Shown here piece by piece: positions 26,584-36,000 of a stretch of DNA of 64,000 nt. Location of the stretch: assembly GCA_902790595.1 (NCBI GenBank), contig CADASL010000005.1, positions 154,949-218,948 of the forward strand, read 5' to 3'. Under the pieces are notes generated by a model, which worked only from the letters and a program-made list of their open reading frames with translations, was not told where the DNA came from and made no database searches. A program made the position numbers and the translations under genes. Source of the DNA: an uncultured Bacteroidales bacterium (lineage in GTDB: Bacteria; Bacteroidota; Bacteroidia; Bacteroidales; SZUA-534). Numbering within the stretch: position 1 is the stretch's first letter; the number at the start of each line of letters is the position of its first letter.

Positions 26584-26661
26584 GGGCGCTTAGCTCAGTT
26601 GGTTCAGAGCGTCTGCCTTACAAGCAGAGGGTCGGGGGTTCGAATCCCTCAGCGCCCACCA
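26584..26661 (+). tRNA. tRNA-Val (anticodon TAC)
   Basis: Acceptor stem GGGCGCT / AGCGCCC, D-arm TAGCTCAGTTGGTTCAGAGC, anticodon loop CTTACAA with anticodon TAC, T-arm GGGGGTTCGAATCCCTC, and an encoded CCA (26659-26661). All stems pair. The sequence is a canonical bacterial tRNA-Val. Confidence 0.96.
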
Positions 26662-26694
26662 AGCCTTACAATGAAAATTGTGAGGCTTTTTTGT
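26662..26694 (+). terminator. Rho-independent terminator after tRNA-Val
   Basis: AGCCTTACAA / TTGTGAGGCT stem (one G-T pair), loop TGAAAA, then a T run. Confidence 0.88.
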
Positions 26695-26748
26695 TTCCCA
26701 ATCGCGCATTTGTAGTTACTTTGCCATCAATTTAAAAAACAACAAAAA

Positions 26749-27645
26749 ATGAAACCTACATTACTGATACTGGCCGCCGGAATGGGCAGCCGCTACGGCG
26801 GGCTGAAGCAGCTCGACCACCTTGGAACATCGGGCGAGACAATTATGGACTACTCGGCCTTCGACGCAATGCGCGCCGGATTTGGCAAAGTGGTGTTCGT
26901 CATCCGCCGGAGTTTTGAAAAGGAGTTCCGCGAGATGTTTGTGGACAAGATGAAGGGCAAAATCGACATTGAGCTTGTCTTCCAAGACATTGAGAATATT
27001 CCGGCTGGCTTCAGTGTTCCGGCCGACCGCACAAAACCCTGGGGCACCGGCCACGCAATTCTGATGGCGAAAGATGTCATCAAAGAGCCTTTTGCTGTTA
27101 TCAATGCTGACGATTTCTATGGCGCTGAGGCATTCAAAGTGATGGCCGACTACCTGACCAACGGCGTGAGCGACAGCGAGTACGCAATGTGCGGCTATCA
27201 GCTCTGCAAAACGCTATCTGACTTTGGTTCGGTGGCTCGCGGCATCTGCTCGGTTGACGCCAACGGCTTCCTGACCGACATTAAAGAACGCACCAGCATC
27301 GAGCGCAAAAACGGCAAAATTGTCTTCACCGAGAACGACACGGAAACCGAACTCGACGAGAATGTTCCCGTGTCGATGAATTTCTGGGGCTTCGCTCCCA
27401 ACCTCTTCAAGCATCTTGAGGAAAAATTCGTGACATTCCTGAAGGCAAACGCATCGAAACCGAAATCGGAGTTTTACATTCCGATGGTTGTTGGCGAGCT
27501 GATGAATGAAGGCAAGGTGAAAACCAAAGTGCTTCCGGCCAACGCCACCTGGTTTGGCGTAACCTACAAAGAGGACCGTCCCACAACAGTTGCCAAAATC
27601 GCCGACCTGGTGAAAAAAGGCCTGTATCCGGAAAAACTCTGGTAA
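26749..27645 (+). CDS. Sugar-phosphate nucleotidyltransferase (NTP_transferase family)
   Basis: 298 residues. The N-terminal signature LILAAGMGSRYGGLKQ is the nucleotide-binding loop of GalU/RmlA-like enzymes. INADDFYG (about residues 117-124) carries the metal-binding Asp. The MNFWGF segment and a C-terminal VTYKEDRP are consistent with a Bacteroidota subfamily that activates sugar phosphates. The exact sugar cannot be read from the sequence. It stands alone between tRNA-Val and tRNA-Arg and ends in a bidirectional terminator. Confidence 0.87.
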   Translation: MKPTLLILAAGMGSRYGGLKQLDHLGTSGETIMDYSAFDAMRAGFGKVVFVIRRSFEKEFREMFVDKMKGKIDIELVFQDIENIPAGFSVPADRTKPWGTGHAILMAKDVIKEPFAVINADDFYGAEAFKVMADYLTNGVSDSEYAMCGYQLCKTLSDFGSVARGICSVDANGFLTDIKERTSIERKNGKIVFTENDTETELDENVPVSMNFWGFAPNLFKHLEEKFVTFLKANASKPKSEFYIPMVVGELMNEGKVKTKVLPANATWFGVTYKEDRPTTVAKIADLVKKGLYPEKLW

Positions 27646-27693
27646 GAAACGTGAATGGTTGGGCGGATTTGAGTCTGCCGACACACCTATAAT

Positions 27694-27729
27694 AAAAAAC
27701 TTCAGCCCGCACGGACTGAAGTTTTTTTT
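27694..27729. terminator. Bidirectional terminator shared by nucleotidyltransferase and tRNA-Arg
   Basis: Stem ACTTCAG / CTGAAGT (27699-27705 and 27716-27722) with A-rich and T-rich flanks on both sides, so it can end transcription from either direction. Confidence 0.88.
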
Positions 27730-27730
27730 G

Positions 27731-27802
27731 TGATTCCATAGGGAGTCGAACCCTAATCGTCAGAACCGGAATCTGATATTCTATCCATTGAACTATGGAA
27801 CC
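27731..27802 (-). tRNA. tRNA-Arg (anticodon CCG)
   Basis: On the minus strand, acceptor GGTTCCA / TGGAATC, anticodon arm TCAGA-TTCCGGT-TCTGA with anticodon CCG, T-arm AGGGTTCGACTCCCT, discriminator A. CCA is not encoded, unlike tRNA-Val in this window. Confidence 0.95.
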
Positions 27803-27812
27803 GAATCGGGCG

Positions 27813-27820
27813 CAAATGTA
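27813..27820 (-). promoter_or_regulatory. Putative -7 box TACATTTG of tRNA-Arg
   Basis: The minus strand reads TACATTTG 11 bases upstream of the tRNA. A short low-complexity tract (ATTTAGGATTTAGG) lies just beyond at 27828. Confidence 0.55.
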
Positions 27821-27908
27821 ATAAAGATTTAGGATTTAGGAATCAAGAGTTAGGATTTACAAAGAATGAAGGTGTTTTGCGGGAACGCGAAACCGCACGC
27901 ACGTGTTT

Positions 27909-28349
27909 CTATGCCCTTTTCTCACTGAAAACCACCCTTTTACGTACAAAAAAGTTGAAGAAGAAGACCGTTATTTGCGCTATTGTATTGCTTATCAGAA
28001 AATAAACGCCGCAGCGGTTGGTGAGCACGGTGGTGATGCCAATGTTGATGGCCAGTCCGGCTGCGCCAATGAGCGTGAAGACGGCAAACTGCACAAGGCT
28101 CTTGCCCGCGCCGCCGGCTTTCTTGTGAAACACCCAGATGGTGCAGAGTCCGTAGTTGAGCAATCCGGCCAGCAGCGACGCCACAAAGGTTGAAAACGCC
28201 AGCCAGTCGGGGCCGAGTAGTCGCTCGTTAAGGTACCAGAGAATGGCGATGTTGGTTAGATAGCGAATGCCCTCAACCACAGCGTTGCGCACGATTTGCA
28301 CGGTTGTGCTGTCGGTTTTGCCGAAAAGTTTTGCCCTGAGGTTTCCCAT
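27909..28349 (-). CDS. GtrA-family membrane protein
   Basis: 146 residues from the ATG at 28349; an in-frame GTG at 28373 overlapping nadK is a weaker alternative. Four hydrophobic segments and the typical GtrA pattern are visible: a long first half with ALLAGLLNYGLCTIWVF, then FTLIGAAGLAINIGITTVL and a basic end KRVVFSEK. GtrA proteins are implicated in flipping polyprenyl-linked sugars across the inner membrane. It lies 4 bases after nadK and is the last gene of the minus-strand cluster. Confidence 0.88.
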   Translation of the reverse strand: MGNLRAKLFGKTDSTTVQIVRNAVVEGIRYLTNIAILWYLNERLLGPDWLAFSTFVASLLAGLLNYGLCTIWVFHKKAGGAGKSLVQFAVFTLIGAAGLAINIGITTVLTNRCGVYFLISNTIAQITVFFFNFFVRKRVVFSEKRA

Positions 28350-28353
28350 CGCC

Positions 28354-29232
28354 TTAATTCCGTTTGTCGGCACCCCACATCAGTTTGTTGCGCAGGGTTG
28401 AGAAGAATCCGTGGCCGTCGAGCTTAATCACACTCACGCTCCGCTCCGATTTCCGAACGGTTATCTCGGTGGGATTGCTGAGCACCACCGATGTTGAATC
28501 GAGCGAAAGCATATAGTTCGGCTCGCGGCTTTCGACATTGATGCGAATGGTGCTGTTGTCGGGAATGACGAGCGGCCGCACCGTCAGATTGTGCGAGGCA
28601 ATGGGCGTGATGATGATGTTTGGTGCGTTGGGCGACAAAATCGGGCCACCGGCGCTCATTGAGTAGGCCGTCGAACCTGTCGGAGTTGCAATTATCAGTC
28701 CGTCAGCCCAATAACTGGCAAGATAGCTGTCGTCGATATATGTGTGGATGACAATCATACTCGAGCTGTCGCACTTGTGCACCGTCACCTCGTTAAGTGC
28801 GAACGGGTGCTTAATCTCGGCAATGCCGGGCAGCAGTTCAAGCAGAGGACGCTGCTCAACAAGAAACTGACGGGCGGCCAGCGCATTGATGGCGTTCTCA
28901 ACATCGTCGGGCTTAATGTCGGCCAAAAAGCCCAGGCGCCCGGTGTTGATGCCGACAAACGGAACTTTCAGATGCTCCAACTCACTGATTGCCTTCAAGA
29001 AACTGCCATCGCCACCCAACACAATAATATAATCGAGATTGCCGGGCAAGTTTCCCGACGCATCGACATTGGAATAGACAAAATCTCCGTTCTGCTGCCA
29101 AAGGTTGAAAACCGGCGCAAACAACGGGTGCAGCCAAATATGGGCCTTGTGGCGCTGGAGTGCGTCGAACAGAACCTTGAGCAACGGCTGATGCTGAGAC
29201 CCGAACAGCTGACTGTAGATGGCAATATTCAT
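28354..29232 (-). CDS. nadK: NAD kinase
   Basis: 292 residues. It phosphorylates NAD to NADP with ATP or polyphosphate in the cytosol. The diagnostic GGDGS motif is at 73-77. GINTGRLGFLADI, NEVTVHK and ADGLIIATPTGSTAYSMSAGGP follow in the expected order. It shares a minus-strand cluster with nadC, linking NAD synthesis and NADP formation, although other genes lie between. Confidence 0.96.
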   Translation of the reverse strand: MNIAIYSQLFGSQHQPLLKVLFDALQRHKAHIWLHPLFAPVFNLWQQNGDFVYSNVDASGNLPGNLDYIIVLGGDGSFLKAISELEHLKVPFVGINTGRLGFLADIKPDDVENAINALAARQFLVEQRPLLELLPGIAEIKHPFALNEVTVHKCDSSSMIVIHTYIDDSYLASYWADGLIIATPTGSTAYSMSAGGPILSPNAPNIIITPIASHNLTVRPLVIPDNSTIRINVESREPNYMLSLDSTSVVLSNPTEITVRKSERSVSVIKLDGHGFFSTLRNKLMWGADKRN

Positions 29233-29240
29233 CGGACTGA

Positions 29241-30050
29241 TTATTCGAGAGTTACAATGAAGCTGCCGCTAAAATCGGTCAGTTTCTTATTGAAATGTTC
29301 GGCCTTTTCGCGCGTCTCAAACGGACCGGCAATGATTCGGTAAACCTTAACACCGTCCTTATCGCCGATTTGAATCATTATATCTTTGTTAATCAGCGAT
29401 TTGATTTCAGCGCAACGCTTAACCAGATTAGCGGCCTCCTGGAACGATGCCAGCTGCACACCAAACCCTTTCGGATGAATGGGTGTCGATTCTATCTTGA
29501 AATACTCGTTGGCAGGAGCCGCCACCTCAGTAACCTGAGTCTGACGCACCGGTGCCGATTCGGCCTCCGCAGCCGGCTTTTCGACAGCCGGTTCCGCTGC
29601 TACCGGCGGCTCTGCGGCAGGCTGTTGTTTACCAGGCCAGGCCGGCGACGAGCTGCGCTTCACTTCTGTTGCCGTTGCGGCATTCGATTCCGGCAGAGTC
29701 AAAACCTCAACTTTAACGCTGGCAGTGCCTTTTCCGATGAATTTCAGTTTTTCGGCGGCAGCCTTCGACAAGTCGATGATGCGCTTCTCGACAAACGGGC
29801 CGCGGTCGTTGATGGTGACATCGACCGACAGATTGTTGTCGAGATTGGTGACGCGGACCACCGTGCCAAACGGCAGAGTGCGGTGGGCGGCGGTCATCTT
29901 CTTCTGGCTGAAAGTCTCGCCGCTGGCGGTCATCCGGCCGTCGAACTTATCGGCGTAGAACGATGCCAGTCCAACTTCAGTTATCTGTGCCGAAACGGAG
30001 CCTGCCAACGCAAGCAACAAAGTGGCCAATGCCAGTTTAACTCTTTTCAT
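29241..30050 (-). CDS. rlpA: RlpA-family protein with SPOR domain
   Basis: 269 residues with a signal peptide (ends near VSAQ, residue 22). The RlpA double-psi beta-barrel spans about 25-110 (GLASFYADKFDGRMTASGE, LPFGTVVRVTN, VTINDRGPFV). An Ala/Pro/Glu-rich linker follows, then a C-terminal SPOR domain (about 190-269) that binds denuded septal peptidoglycan. In Pseudomonas RlpA is a lytic transglycosylase at the division septum; activity here is inferred. Co-oriented with nadK (8 bases) and yihY. Confidence 0.92.
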   Translation of the reverse strand: MKRVKLALATLLLALAGSVSAQITEVGLASFYADKFDGRMTASGETFSQKKMTAAHRTLPFGTVVRVTNLDNNLSVDVTINDRGPFVEKRIIDLSKAAAEKLKFIGKGTASVKVEVLTLPESNAATATEVKRSSSPAWPGKQQPAAEPPVAAEPAVEKPAAEAESAPVRQTQVTEVAAPANEYFKIESTPIHPKGFGVQLASFQEAANLVKRCAEIKSLINKDIMIQIGDKDGVKVYRIIAGPFETREKAEHFNKKLTDFSGSFIVTLE

Positions 30051-30082
30051 AATCTTCTGAATATCTTTTAAATAATTATTGT

Positions 30083-31033
30083 TTACGAATTAGCGGTTTG
30101 CGGCAGTGCGGCGCGATTATTCTCGTGCGCCGCCTGAATACTCAAGTTCAGCTCGAAGCCCAAAAGCAGAATATTGGAATTAATGTTAAGCCAGACGAGT
30201 ATCGCGATAAGCGTGCCTATTGAACCGTATAACGCATTGTAATTGCTAAAGTTAGCTAAATAATAACCGAATCCTGCCGAAGTGGCCAGCAAAAGCATCG
30301 TGGCCATCACCGAGCCTGTCGAAATAAAGCCCATATGAGTGCGTTTGGCAGGTGCGAAATAATAAATCACCGACACGCTTACTATGCAGAGCGACAATAT
30401 TATAAGCCACTGAACCACATAGAACATCACGGTTGAGAAGGTGCCGAAAAGTATGCGTTTGGCGATGAGATAGGCCAAAATTGTGCGGCCGAAAATGAGC
30501 AACGCAATGGCGGTGGCCAAAAGCACGGTTATGAGCCCAACCATAATGAGCGACGACACCCGCAGATTGACAAACGAACGCGTTTCGTGAACGTTGATTG
30601 ATGAGTTGAAAGCGCGGATGACGGCCGTCACACCATTCGACACAATGATAATGGTGGTGATGCAACCTATTGACAGCAAACCACTTCGCGGATACATCAC
30701 AATATCGGCAAGTGTTTCCTCAATGGTCTCGAACGTGTCGGACGGAATGAGCTGCTCGAGCAAATCCATCAGCTCGGTTTGGAAATTGGGAATCGGAATG
30801 TAAGGGATAAGCGTTGACAGGAACAGCAGGCCCGGGAACACCGCCAAGAAGAAATTGAAAGCAATGGAAGCCGCCCGGATGCCCAATGTGCCGTTCGACA
30901 TTCCTTTGACGAAAAACGAGCCCACCTCGAAAATCGACAGACGGCCGAAACCAGGTACGGTATGGCGTTTGGTCCATTCGAGAACGACATTGAGCCGCGC
31001 CTTCCAATTATCAATTATCTTCTTAAACTTCAT
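30083..31033 (-). CDS. YihY/BrkB-family inner-membrane protein
   Basis: 316 residues with about six membrane helices. The family features ASIAFNFFLAVFPGLLFL, SNGVTAVIRAFN and the C-terminal YGSIGTLIAILVWLNINSNILLLGFELN are all present. Long annotated as virulence factor BrkB or ribonuclease BN, which is not supported for this family; function is unknown. Its ATG overlaps the nadC stop (TAATG), which suggests translational coupling. Confidence 0.9.
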   Translation of the reverse strand: MKFKKIIDNWKARLNVVLEWTKRHTVPGFGRLSIFEVGSFFVKGMSNGTLGIRAASIAFNFFLAVFPGLLFLSTLIPYIPIPNFQTELMDLLEQLIPSDTFETIEETLADIVMYPRSGLLSIGCITTIIIVSNGVTAVIRAFNSSINVHETRSFVNLRVSSLIMVGLITVLLATAIALLIFGRTILAYLIAKRILFGTFSTVMFYVVQWLIILSLCIVSVSVIYYFAPAKRTHMGFISTGSVMATMLLLATSAGFGYYLANFSNYNALYGSIGTLIAILVWLNINSNILLLGFELNLSIQAAHENNRAALPQTANS

Positions 31034-31881
31034 TATTTTATAGCTTTCAAACTCAAATCGAGACTACGAATTTGGTGAGTAAGCGCGCCAACCGAAATAA
31101 AATCGACTCCGGTTGCAGCATAATCGCGCAGGTTAGCATCGGTGATGCCGCCCGAAGCCTCGGTTTCGTATTTACCGCCAATCATCTCAACGGCCTTCTT
31201 GGTGTCGGCAATCGAGAAGTTGTCTATCATAATGCGGTCGATGCCGCCGATTTCCATAATCTGCCTGATTTCGTCGAACGAGCGGGCCTCAACCTCAATC
31301 TTCAGGTTTTTGCCCTTGGCTTTCAGGTAGTCTTTGGCCCGGTTGATGGCCTGCGGAATGCCTCCGGCATAGTCGATGTGGTTGTCTTTGATGAGAATCA
31401 TATCGTAGAGACCGATGCGGTGGTTCTGTCCGCCGCCCATCACAACAGCCATTTTCTCGAAGACGCGCATTCCCGGAGTGGTTTTGCGGGTGTCGAGAAT
31501 TTTGGTGTGAAGGCCTTTCACAAGCTCAACGTAATGGCTTGTCTGAGTGGCGATTCCGCTCATACGCTGCATAAAGTTGAGCACAAGACGCTCGGTTTGC
31601 AGGATTGAGAGTTCGCGTCCTTCGACGATGAATGCCACATCACCCTTCTTCACGGGTGTGCCATCGGTGATGAAAGTGGTCATTTTCAAATCTTTGTCGA
31701 ATGTTTCGAAAACCATTCGCGCAACCTCAACGCCAGCCAAAATACCGTCTTGTTTTACAAGCAATTGCGCTTTTCCAATCTGCTCGGGCGGAATGCAGCT
31801 GAGTGATGTGTGGTCGCCGTCGCCAACATCCTCACGAATGGCGCGTGCGATAAAGTCTTTTATGTACTCCTGATTATCCAT
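31033..31881 (-). CDS. nadC: Nicotinate-nucleotide pyrophosphorylase (carboxylating)
   Basis: 282 residues. It converts quinolinate and PRPP to nicotinate mononucleotide, CO2 and PPi in de novo NAD synthesis. Clear signatures are DGDHTS near the N terminus, RKTTPGMR (PRPP and quinolinate binding), GGGQNHRIGLYDMILIKDNH, and EVEARS/ASGGIT in the barrel. Its place next to DUF4783 and rlmH is a common Bacteroidota arrangement. Confidence 0.96.
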   Translation of the reverse strand: MDNQEYIKDFIARAIREDVGDGDHTSLSCIPPEQIGKAQLLVKQDGILAGVEVARMVFETFDKDLKMTTFITDGTPVKKGDVAFIVEGRELSILQTERLVLNFMQRMSGIATQTSHYVELVKGLHTKILDTRKTTPGMRVFEKMAVVMGGGQNHRIGLYDMILIKDNHIDYAGGIPQAINRAKDYLKAKGKNLKIEVEARSFDEIRQIMEIGGIDRIMIDNFSIADTKKAVEMIGGKYETEASGGITDANLRDYAATGVDFISVGALTHQIRSLDLSLKAIK

Positions 31882-31882
31882 T

Positions 31883-32305
31883 TTATTCTATAGTGAATTG
31901 ATATACAAACTGTTGATTCGACTGCTGACGTGTCAGAAAACTGACACGGAAACGTTGTTCGCCGCTGTTGAGCGTTCCGCTGACAAAGAAACCATCCTGT
32001 CCCTCGTTCTGCGCCAGAACGGTGAACTGCGTGGGATTGTTTTGCGCAAAGAACTGTCGCAGAATCATTCTTGCCTGATTGCGGCTGCTAACAAGCGAGT
32101 AGTCGGGCAGTGACAGCTCGACGCGCTGATTGAAAAAGGTGGCCAACGAGTCGGCATTGCCCACGGCAATCATATTGGTGATGCCGCACACAACCGAATC
32201 GACCACAATCTCCTGCGCATAAGTTGTTGTGCCGCAAAGCGATGTGGCGGCCACAACCAACGCGGCAGCAATTGCCTTTCGTGCCGAAACAAATCTCCGA
32301 TTCAT
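31883..32305 (-). CDS. DUF4783 secreted protein
   Basis: 140 residues from the ATG at 32305. Alternative in-frame ATGs at 32317 and 32335 lie at or upstream of the predicted transcript start, because the TACATTTG box is at 32330-32323. The signal peptide ends near TTYAQ. The mature domain is a small NTF2-like fold (about 110 residues, with ITNMIAVGNADSLATFFN and a C-terminal VYQFTIE). Function unknown. It lies 1 base from nadC and is divergent from rlmH. Confidence 0.85.
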   Translation of the reverse strand: MNRRFVSARKAIAAALVVAATSLCGTTTYAQEIVVDSVVCGITNMIAVGNADSLATFFNQRVELSLPDYSLVSSRNQARMILRQFFAQNNPTQFTVLAQNEGQDGFFVSGTLNSGEQRFRVSFLTRQQSNQQFVYQFTIE

Positions 32306-32322
32306 TTTTATTGACATTGGTG

Positions 32323-32330
32323 CAAATGTA
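32323..32330 (-). promoter_or_regulatory. -7 box TACATTTG of the DUF4783-nadC cluster
   Basis: The minus strand reads TACATTTG, with TTTC in the -33 region. Its position argues for the DUF4783 start at 32305 and makes this the likely head of the DUF4783-nadC-yihY run. Confidence 0.6.
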
Positions 32331-32391
32331 ATCATTAATTGAATGATTGAAACTGAATGCGCGAAGGCAAGTTGAATTGTTTTGGTTTGCT

Positions 32392-32422
32392 TTTGAATGG
32401 CACAAAGTTTGCCTTAAATTTG
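32392..32422 (+). promoter_or_regulatory. Promoter of rlmH
   Basis: TTTG (32392-32395), 19-base spacer, TAAATTTG (32415-32422), 22 bases before the ATG. Strong consensus. Confidence 0.75.
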
Positions 32423-32444
32423 GAACGGAAATATTCGTAACAAT

Positions 32445-32918
32445 ATGAAAACCATTCTCTACGCCATCGGCAAGACCGACGATGAATATCTGAACACCGG
32501 CATCAGCAAATATTGCCAGCGGATTGTGCGGTACACGCCGTTTGAGTTCACTGCCCTGCCCGACATCCGCAACTCGAAAAATATGAGCGAGGCGGTGCAG
32601 CGCGGCAAGGAAGGCGAGCTGATTCTGAAGCAGTTGGAACAAGGCGACTACGTGGTGCTGCTCGATGAGCGCGGCCGCGAGCTGACATCGGTTGGTATGG
32701 CCGAATGGATGGGCGGTGTGTTTGCGCAAGGCCACAAGCGGCTGGTTTTTGTGATTGGCGGCCCCTACGGATTCTCGGAAGATGTGTACTCTCGTGCAAA
32801 CGCAAAAATTTCGCTATCAAAACTCACTTTTCCGCACCAATTGGTTCGATTATTGTTTGTTGAACAATTGTACCGATGCCATACAATACTGAAAGGCGAA
32901 CCGTACCACCATATTTAA
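32445..32918 (+). CDS. rlmH: 23S rRNA (pseudouridine-1915 N3)-methyltransferase
   Basis: 157 residues, the usual length for this SPOUT-class enzyme that methylates pseudouridine 1915 in helix 69 of 23S rRNA. The knotted C-terminal part shows FVIGGPYGFSEDV (SAM binding), SLSKLTFPHQLVR and the ending EQLYRCHTILKGEPYHH, all diagnostic. Confidence 0.96.
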   Translation: MKTILYAIGKTDDEYLNTGISKYCQRIVRYTPFEFTALPDIRNSKNMSEAVQRGKEGELILKQLEQGDYVVLLDERGRELTSVGMAEWMGGVFAQGHKRLVFVIGGPYGFSEDVYSRANAKISLSKLTFPHQLVRLLFVEQLYRCHTILKGEPYHHI

Positions 32919-32934
32919 ACGATAACTATAAACG

Positions 32935-33085
32935 ATAACACTGACGCTACAGAAAGAATAAAGAGTAATGATTAATGAGTAAAGTGTAAAGATTGAACTT
33001 GTTCAACCTGTTAAACATTAAACTCTAAACACTTACCTCTAAAACTTTAACTTAAAACTTCGAAAACTTATAACTCCTAAACCTC
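32935..33085. repeat. Low-complexity A/C/T-rich tract
   Basis: Overlapping short words such as AAAGAGTAATG, TTAAACTCTAAACAC and AACTTTAACTTAAAACTT fill the 170 bases between rlmH and the histidine kinase. No ORF or hairpin of note. Confidence 0.5.
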
Positions 33086-33088
33086 AAA

Positions 33089-36000
33089 ATGCACTTCCTT
33101 GCCCGCCACCGGTTACTCATCTACGCAATAATCTGCTTTGTGGTGGGTTTGAAAATTCTGAACACCGACCGCAGCGCAAAGATAATTGAGCCCGAGCGGC
33201 AGAAATTCATACAAAGTCTGCACGAGAAGGACCTTTTGGCCGAACAGCTTGCCGACACGCTTTTTGAATACGCGCAAAGCGACCGCCTGCCGGAATTCGC
33301 CAACAGCGCCGAGCACAAGCCCGACCGATTATTCGACCGCTACGGTATTATATTATATGTGTACTCTGGGCGGAATCTCGTCTATTGGACCAACAACTCC
33401 ATAGCCATTCCCGAGGGCACGCTCTGGTACAAAACGCCATTTGTGAACACCGGCAACGCCTGCGTGATTCCGCACTACAAAACCAACAAACGGCAGACGG
33501 TGGTGAGCGCCATTGTGGTGAAAATGGACTTCACCTACGAGAACGAGTTCCTGAAAAACGAGCTGCACCCGTCGTTCGACATCACAAGCAGCCTGAGCCT
33601 CACAACCGACGACAAGACATCGGAGAACGCCATCTACAGTTCCGACGGCAACTATCTGTTCTCGTTCAACTTCGACAACGTTGACAACATTGAGCAACGG
33701 CGCAGCGTGGCATTCCCACTGCTGATGCTGGCTCTGGTGCTGCTGATGCTCTACGCCCAGAAAGGTATCAGAAAGAACCGGCTGAGCAATCGCAAATTCT
33801 TCATAATCACCTTTGTGGCCATTACGGTACGCATCGGAATACAGATTTTTTTCCCGCAGGAGCTCTACACGCATTTATCCATATTCTCGCCGCAGCACTT
33901 TGCCGCGTCGGTGGTTTTCCCGTCGCTTGGCGATATGCTGATAAGCGTTGTGATGCTGGTTTACCTGATTTTCGTCTATTCGTTCAAGGTGCACCTTCAA
34001 CGGCTCGACCGCTTCAGCCCTTTCCGCCGCATTCTTCTGTCGGCAATTTGGGTGGTGGTGCTGATGGTCTATTACGCCTTCCTCACCTACACGCTCAACG
34101 TGCTGATTCACGACTCCAGCTTCCCATTCGGCATTTATGAGATTACCAACCTCGACATCTACGGATTGTTAGGCTATCTGATTTTGGTTCTGGCACTTGT
34201 GGGATTTCTGCTTTTGCTCGACAAGGCCATCATCCAGCTGCTGAAAACGTTCAGTTTCTGGTGGGCTACGCTCATTATTGTGCCAATCACGGCAGCAGCA
34301 TCGGCACTGCTGCTGTTCCACTTTCCAAGTGCGCCTTACGTGCAAATGTGCCTTTCTTTCTTGATACTCACCGAGTTATGGCTATTCCTACGTTCAGTCA
34401 ACCGCGTCAACTACGCATCAACGGTGGCTGTTATCGGCCTGATGGCATGGTATATGACCATCTTCACCCTCATTGAGACCGAAAGGCGCCAGACCGAGGA
34501 GAGCGAGATGATGTGCGTGAACCTCTCGCAGATGCAGGACCCGGCCGCCGAGGTGGTGATTGCCGACATTATTGATGACATAAAAGCCGACGGGCAGATA
34601 ATCGATATTCTGTCGGGGGTGAGCTACGACTACGACTATTTGTGCCGATACATTCAGAATAAATATTTTAACGGTTACCTGAGCCGCTACAACTTCAGCC
34701 TCGACGTCTGCACATCGCACGACGAGCTTAGCTTCGGCTCCGACCCAAACCAGCAGAACTGCCATCAGTATTACAACCGATACCTGCGCCGCTACGGCTC
34801 GCAGACAAAGGTTGCCGGGCTTTTCAGCATCAAAAACGCGGCTGAGGAAACAAGCTACCTTATCCGCCTCACCGTGCCAAAACTCTCCGGCGCCTCAACA
34901 ACGCTGTTTTTCAGCCTCTCGCCCAAAACCAACTACGAGGTGCTGGGCTACCCCGAGCTGCTGCTCGAAAAGCCGCTCCGCACCGACCGCTACAAACAGC
35001 ACATCAACTACGCAAAATACCAGAACGGCAGGCTTACGGCTCACTCGGGCACCTTCCCCTACGCTTTCGATAATCAGGTGTACGGCCATAACAACGGCGA
35101 GTTCAGCCACTTCAGAATGGAGCGCTACGACCACGTGATGTTCAACTCGGGCGACATCAGCGTCATTGTCAGCACGCCGGCAATCACCGCCTTCAACATT
35201 CTGATTTCGTACACCTATATGTTCATTTTCTTCCTGATAATCACCACATTGCTTCTGGCGCTCGGCAACCCGTACACCAAAATGTTCGACATCAGGTTCA
35301 CAATCCAGAACAAGGTGCTGTTTTCAATTCTGTCGATTCTGATTCTCTCAACCATCTCGGTGGCGGGCGGCGTGGTTTACTACACCATCGACCACTACAA
35401 ACGGTCGCAGAACGAGATTATGTCGAGCAAGGTGCAGTCGGCGCTGATGGAGATTGAGCAGCGCTACAGCAGCATCAACGATATCAAGAAGATACCCGCC
35501 GACGAGCTGAACTCGCTGATGGCGTCGATATCGAACACTCTGCTCACCGACATCAACCTCTACGACCAGACGGGCAACCTGATTGCAACATCGCGCCGTG
35601 AGCTATACTCGCGCAAGCTGACCAGCGAAAAGATGAACGCCACAGCCTTCCGCGAGCTGGAGATGAACAAAAAATCGCGTTTCCTGCAAAAGGAAAACAT
35701 CGGGCGGATGAGCTACTACTCGGCCTACGTGCCGTTCATCAACTCGCGCAACAAGCCGCTGGCCTACATCAACCTGCCGTATTTTATCAAGCAAACACCT
35801 CTGCGACAAGAGCTTACGAGCGTTTCTGTGGCCGTAATCAACATCTATGTGGTGCTGGTGGTGCTGAGCGTGATAATCGCCATCTACCTGTCGAAGCGCA
35901 TCACAAAACCAATTGTCGATGTTCAGGAGCGAATCCGCAGCATCGACCTTGGCAAGAGCAACCAACGCGTTGAGTATAAGGGCGATGACGAGATTGCCGA

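Noticed and set aside
30083..31033. Ribonuclease BN or virulence factor label for the YihY/BrkB protein
   Set aside because: The sequence is a multi-pass membrane protein with no nuclease motif; these labels are historical.
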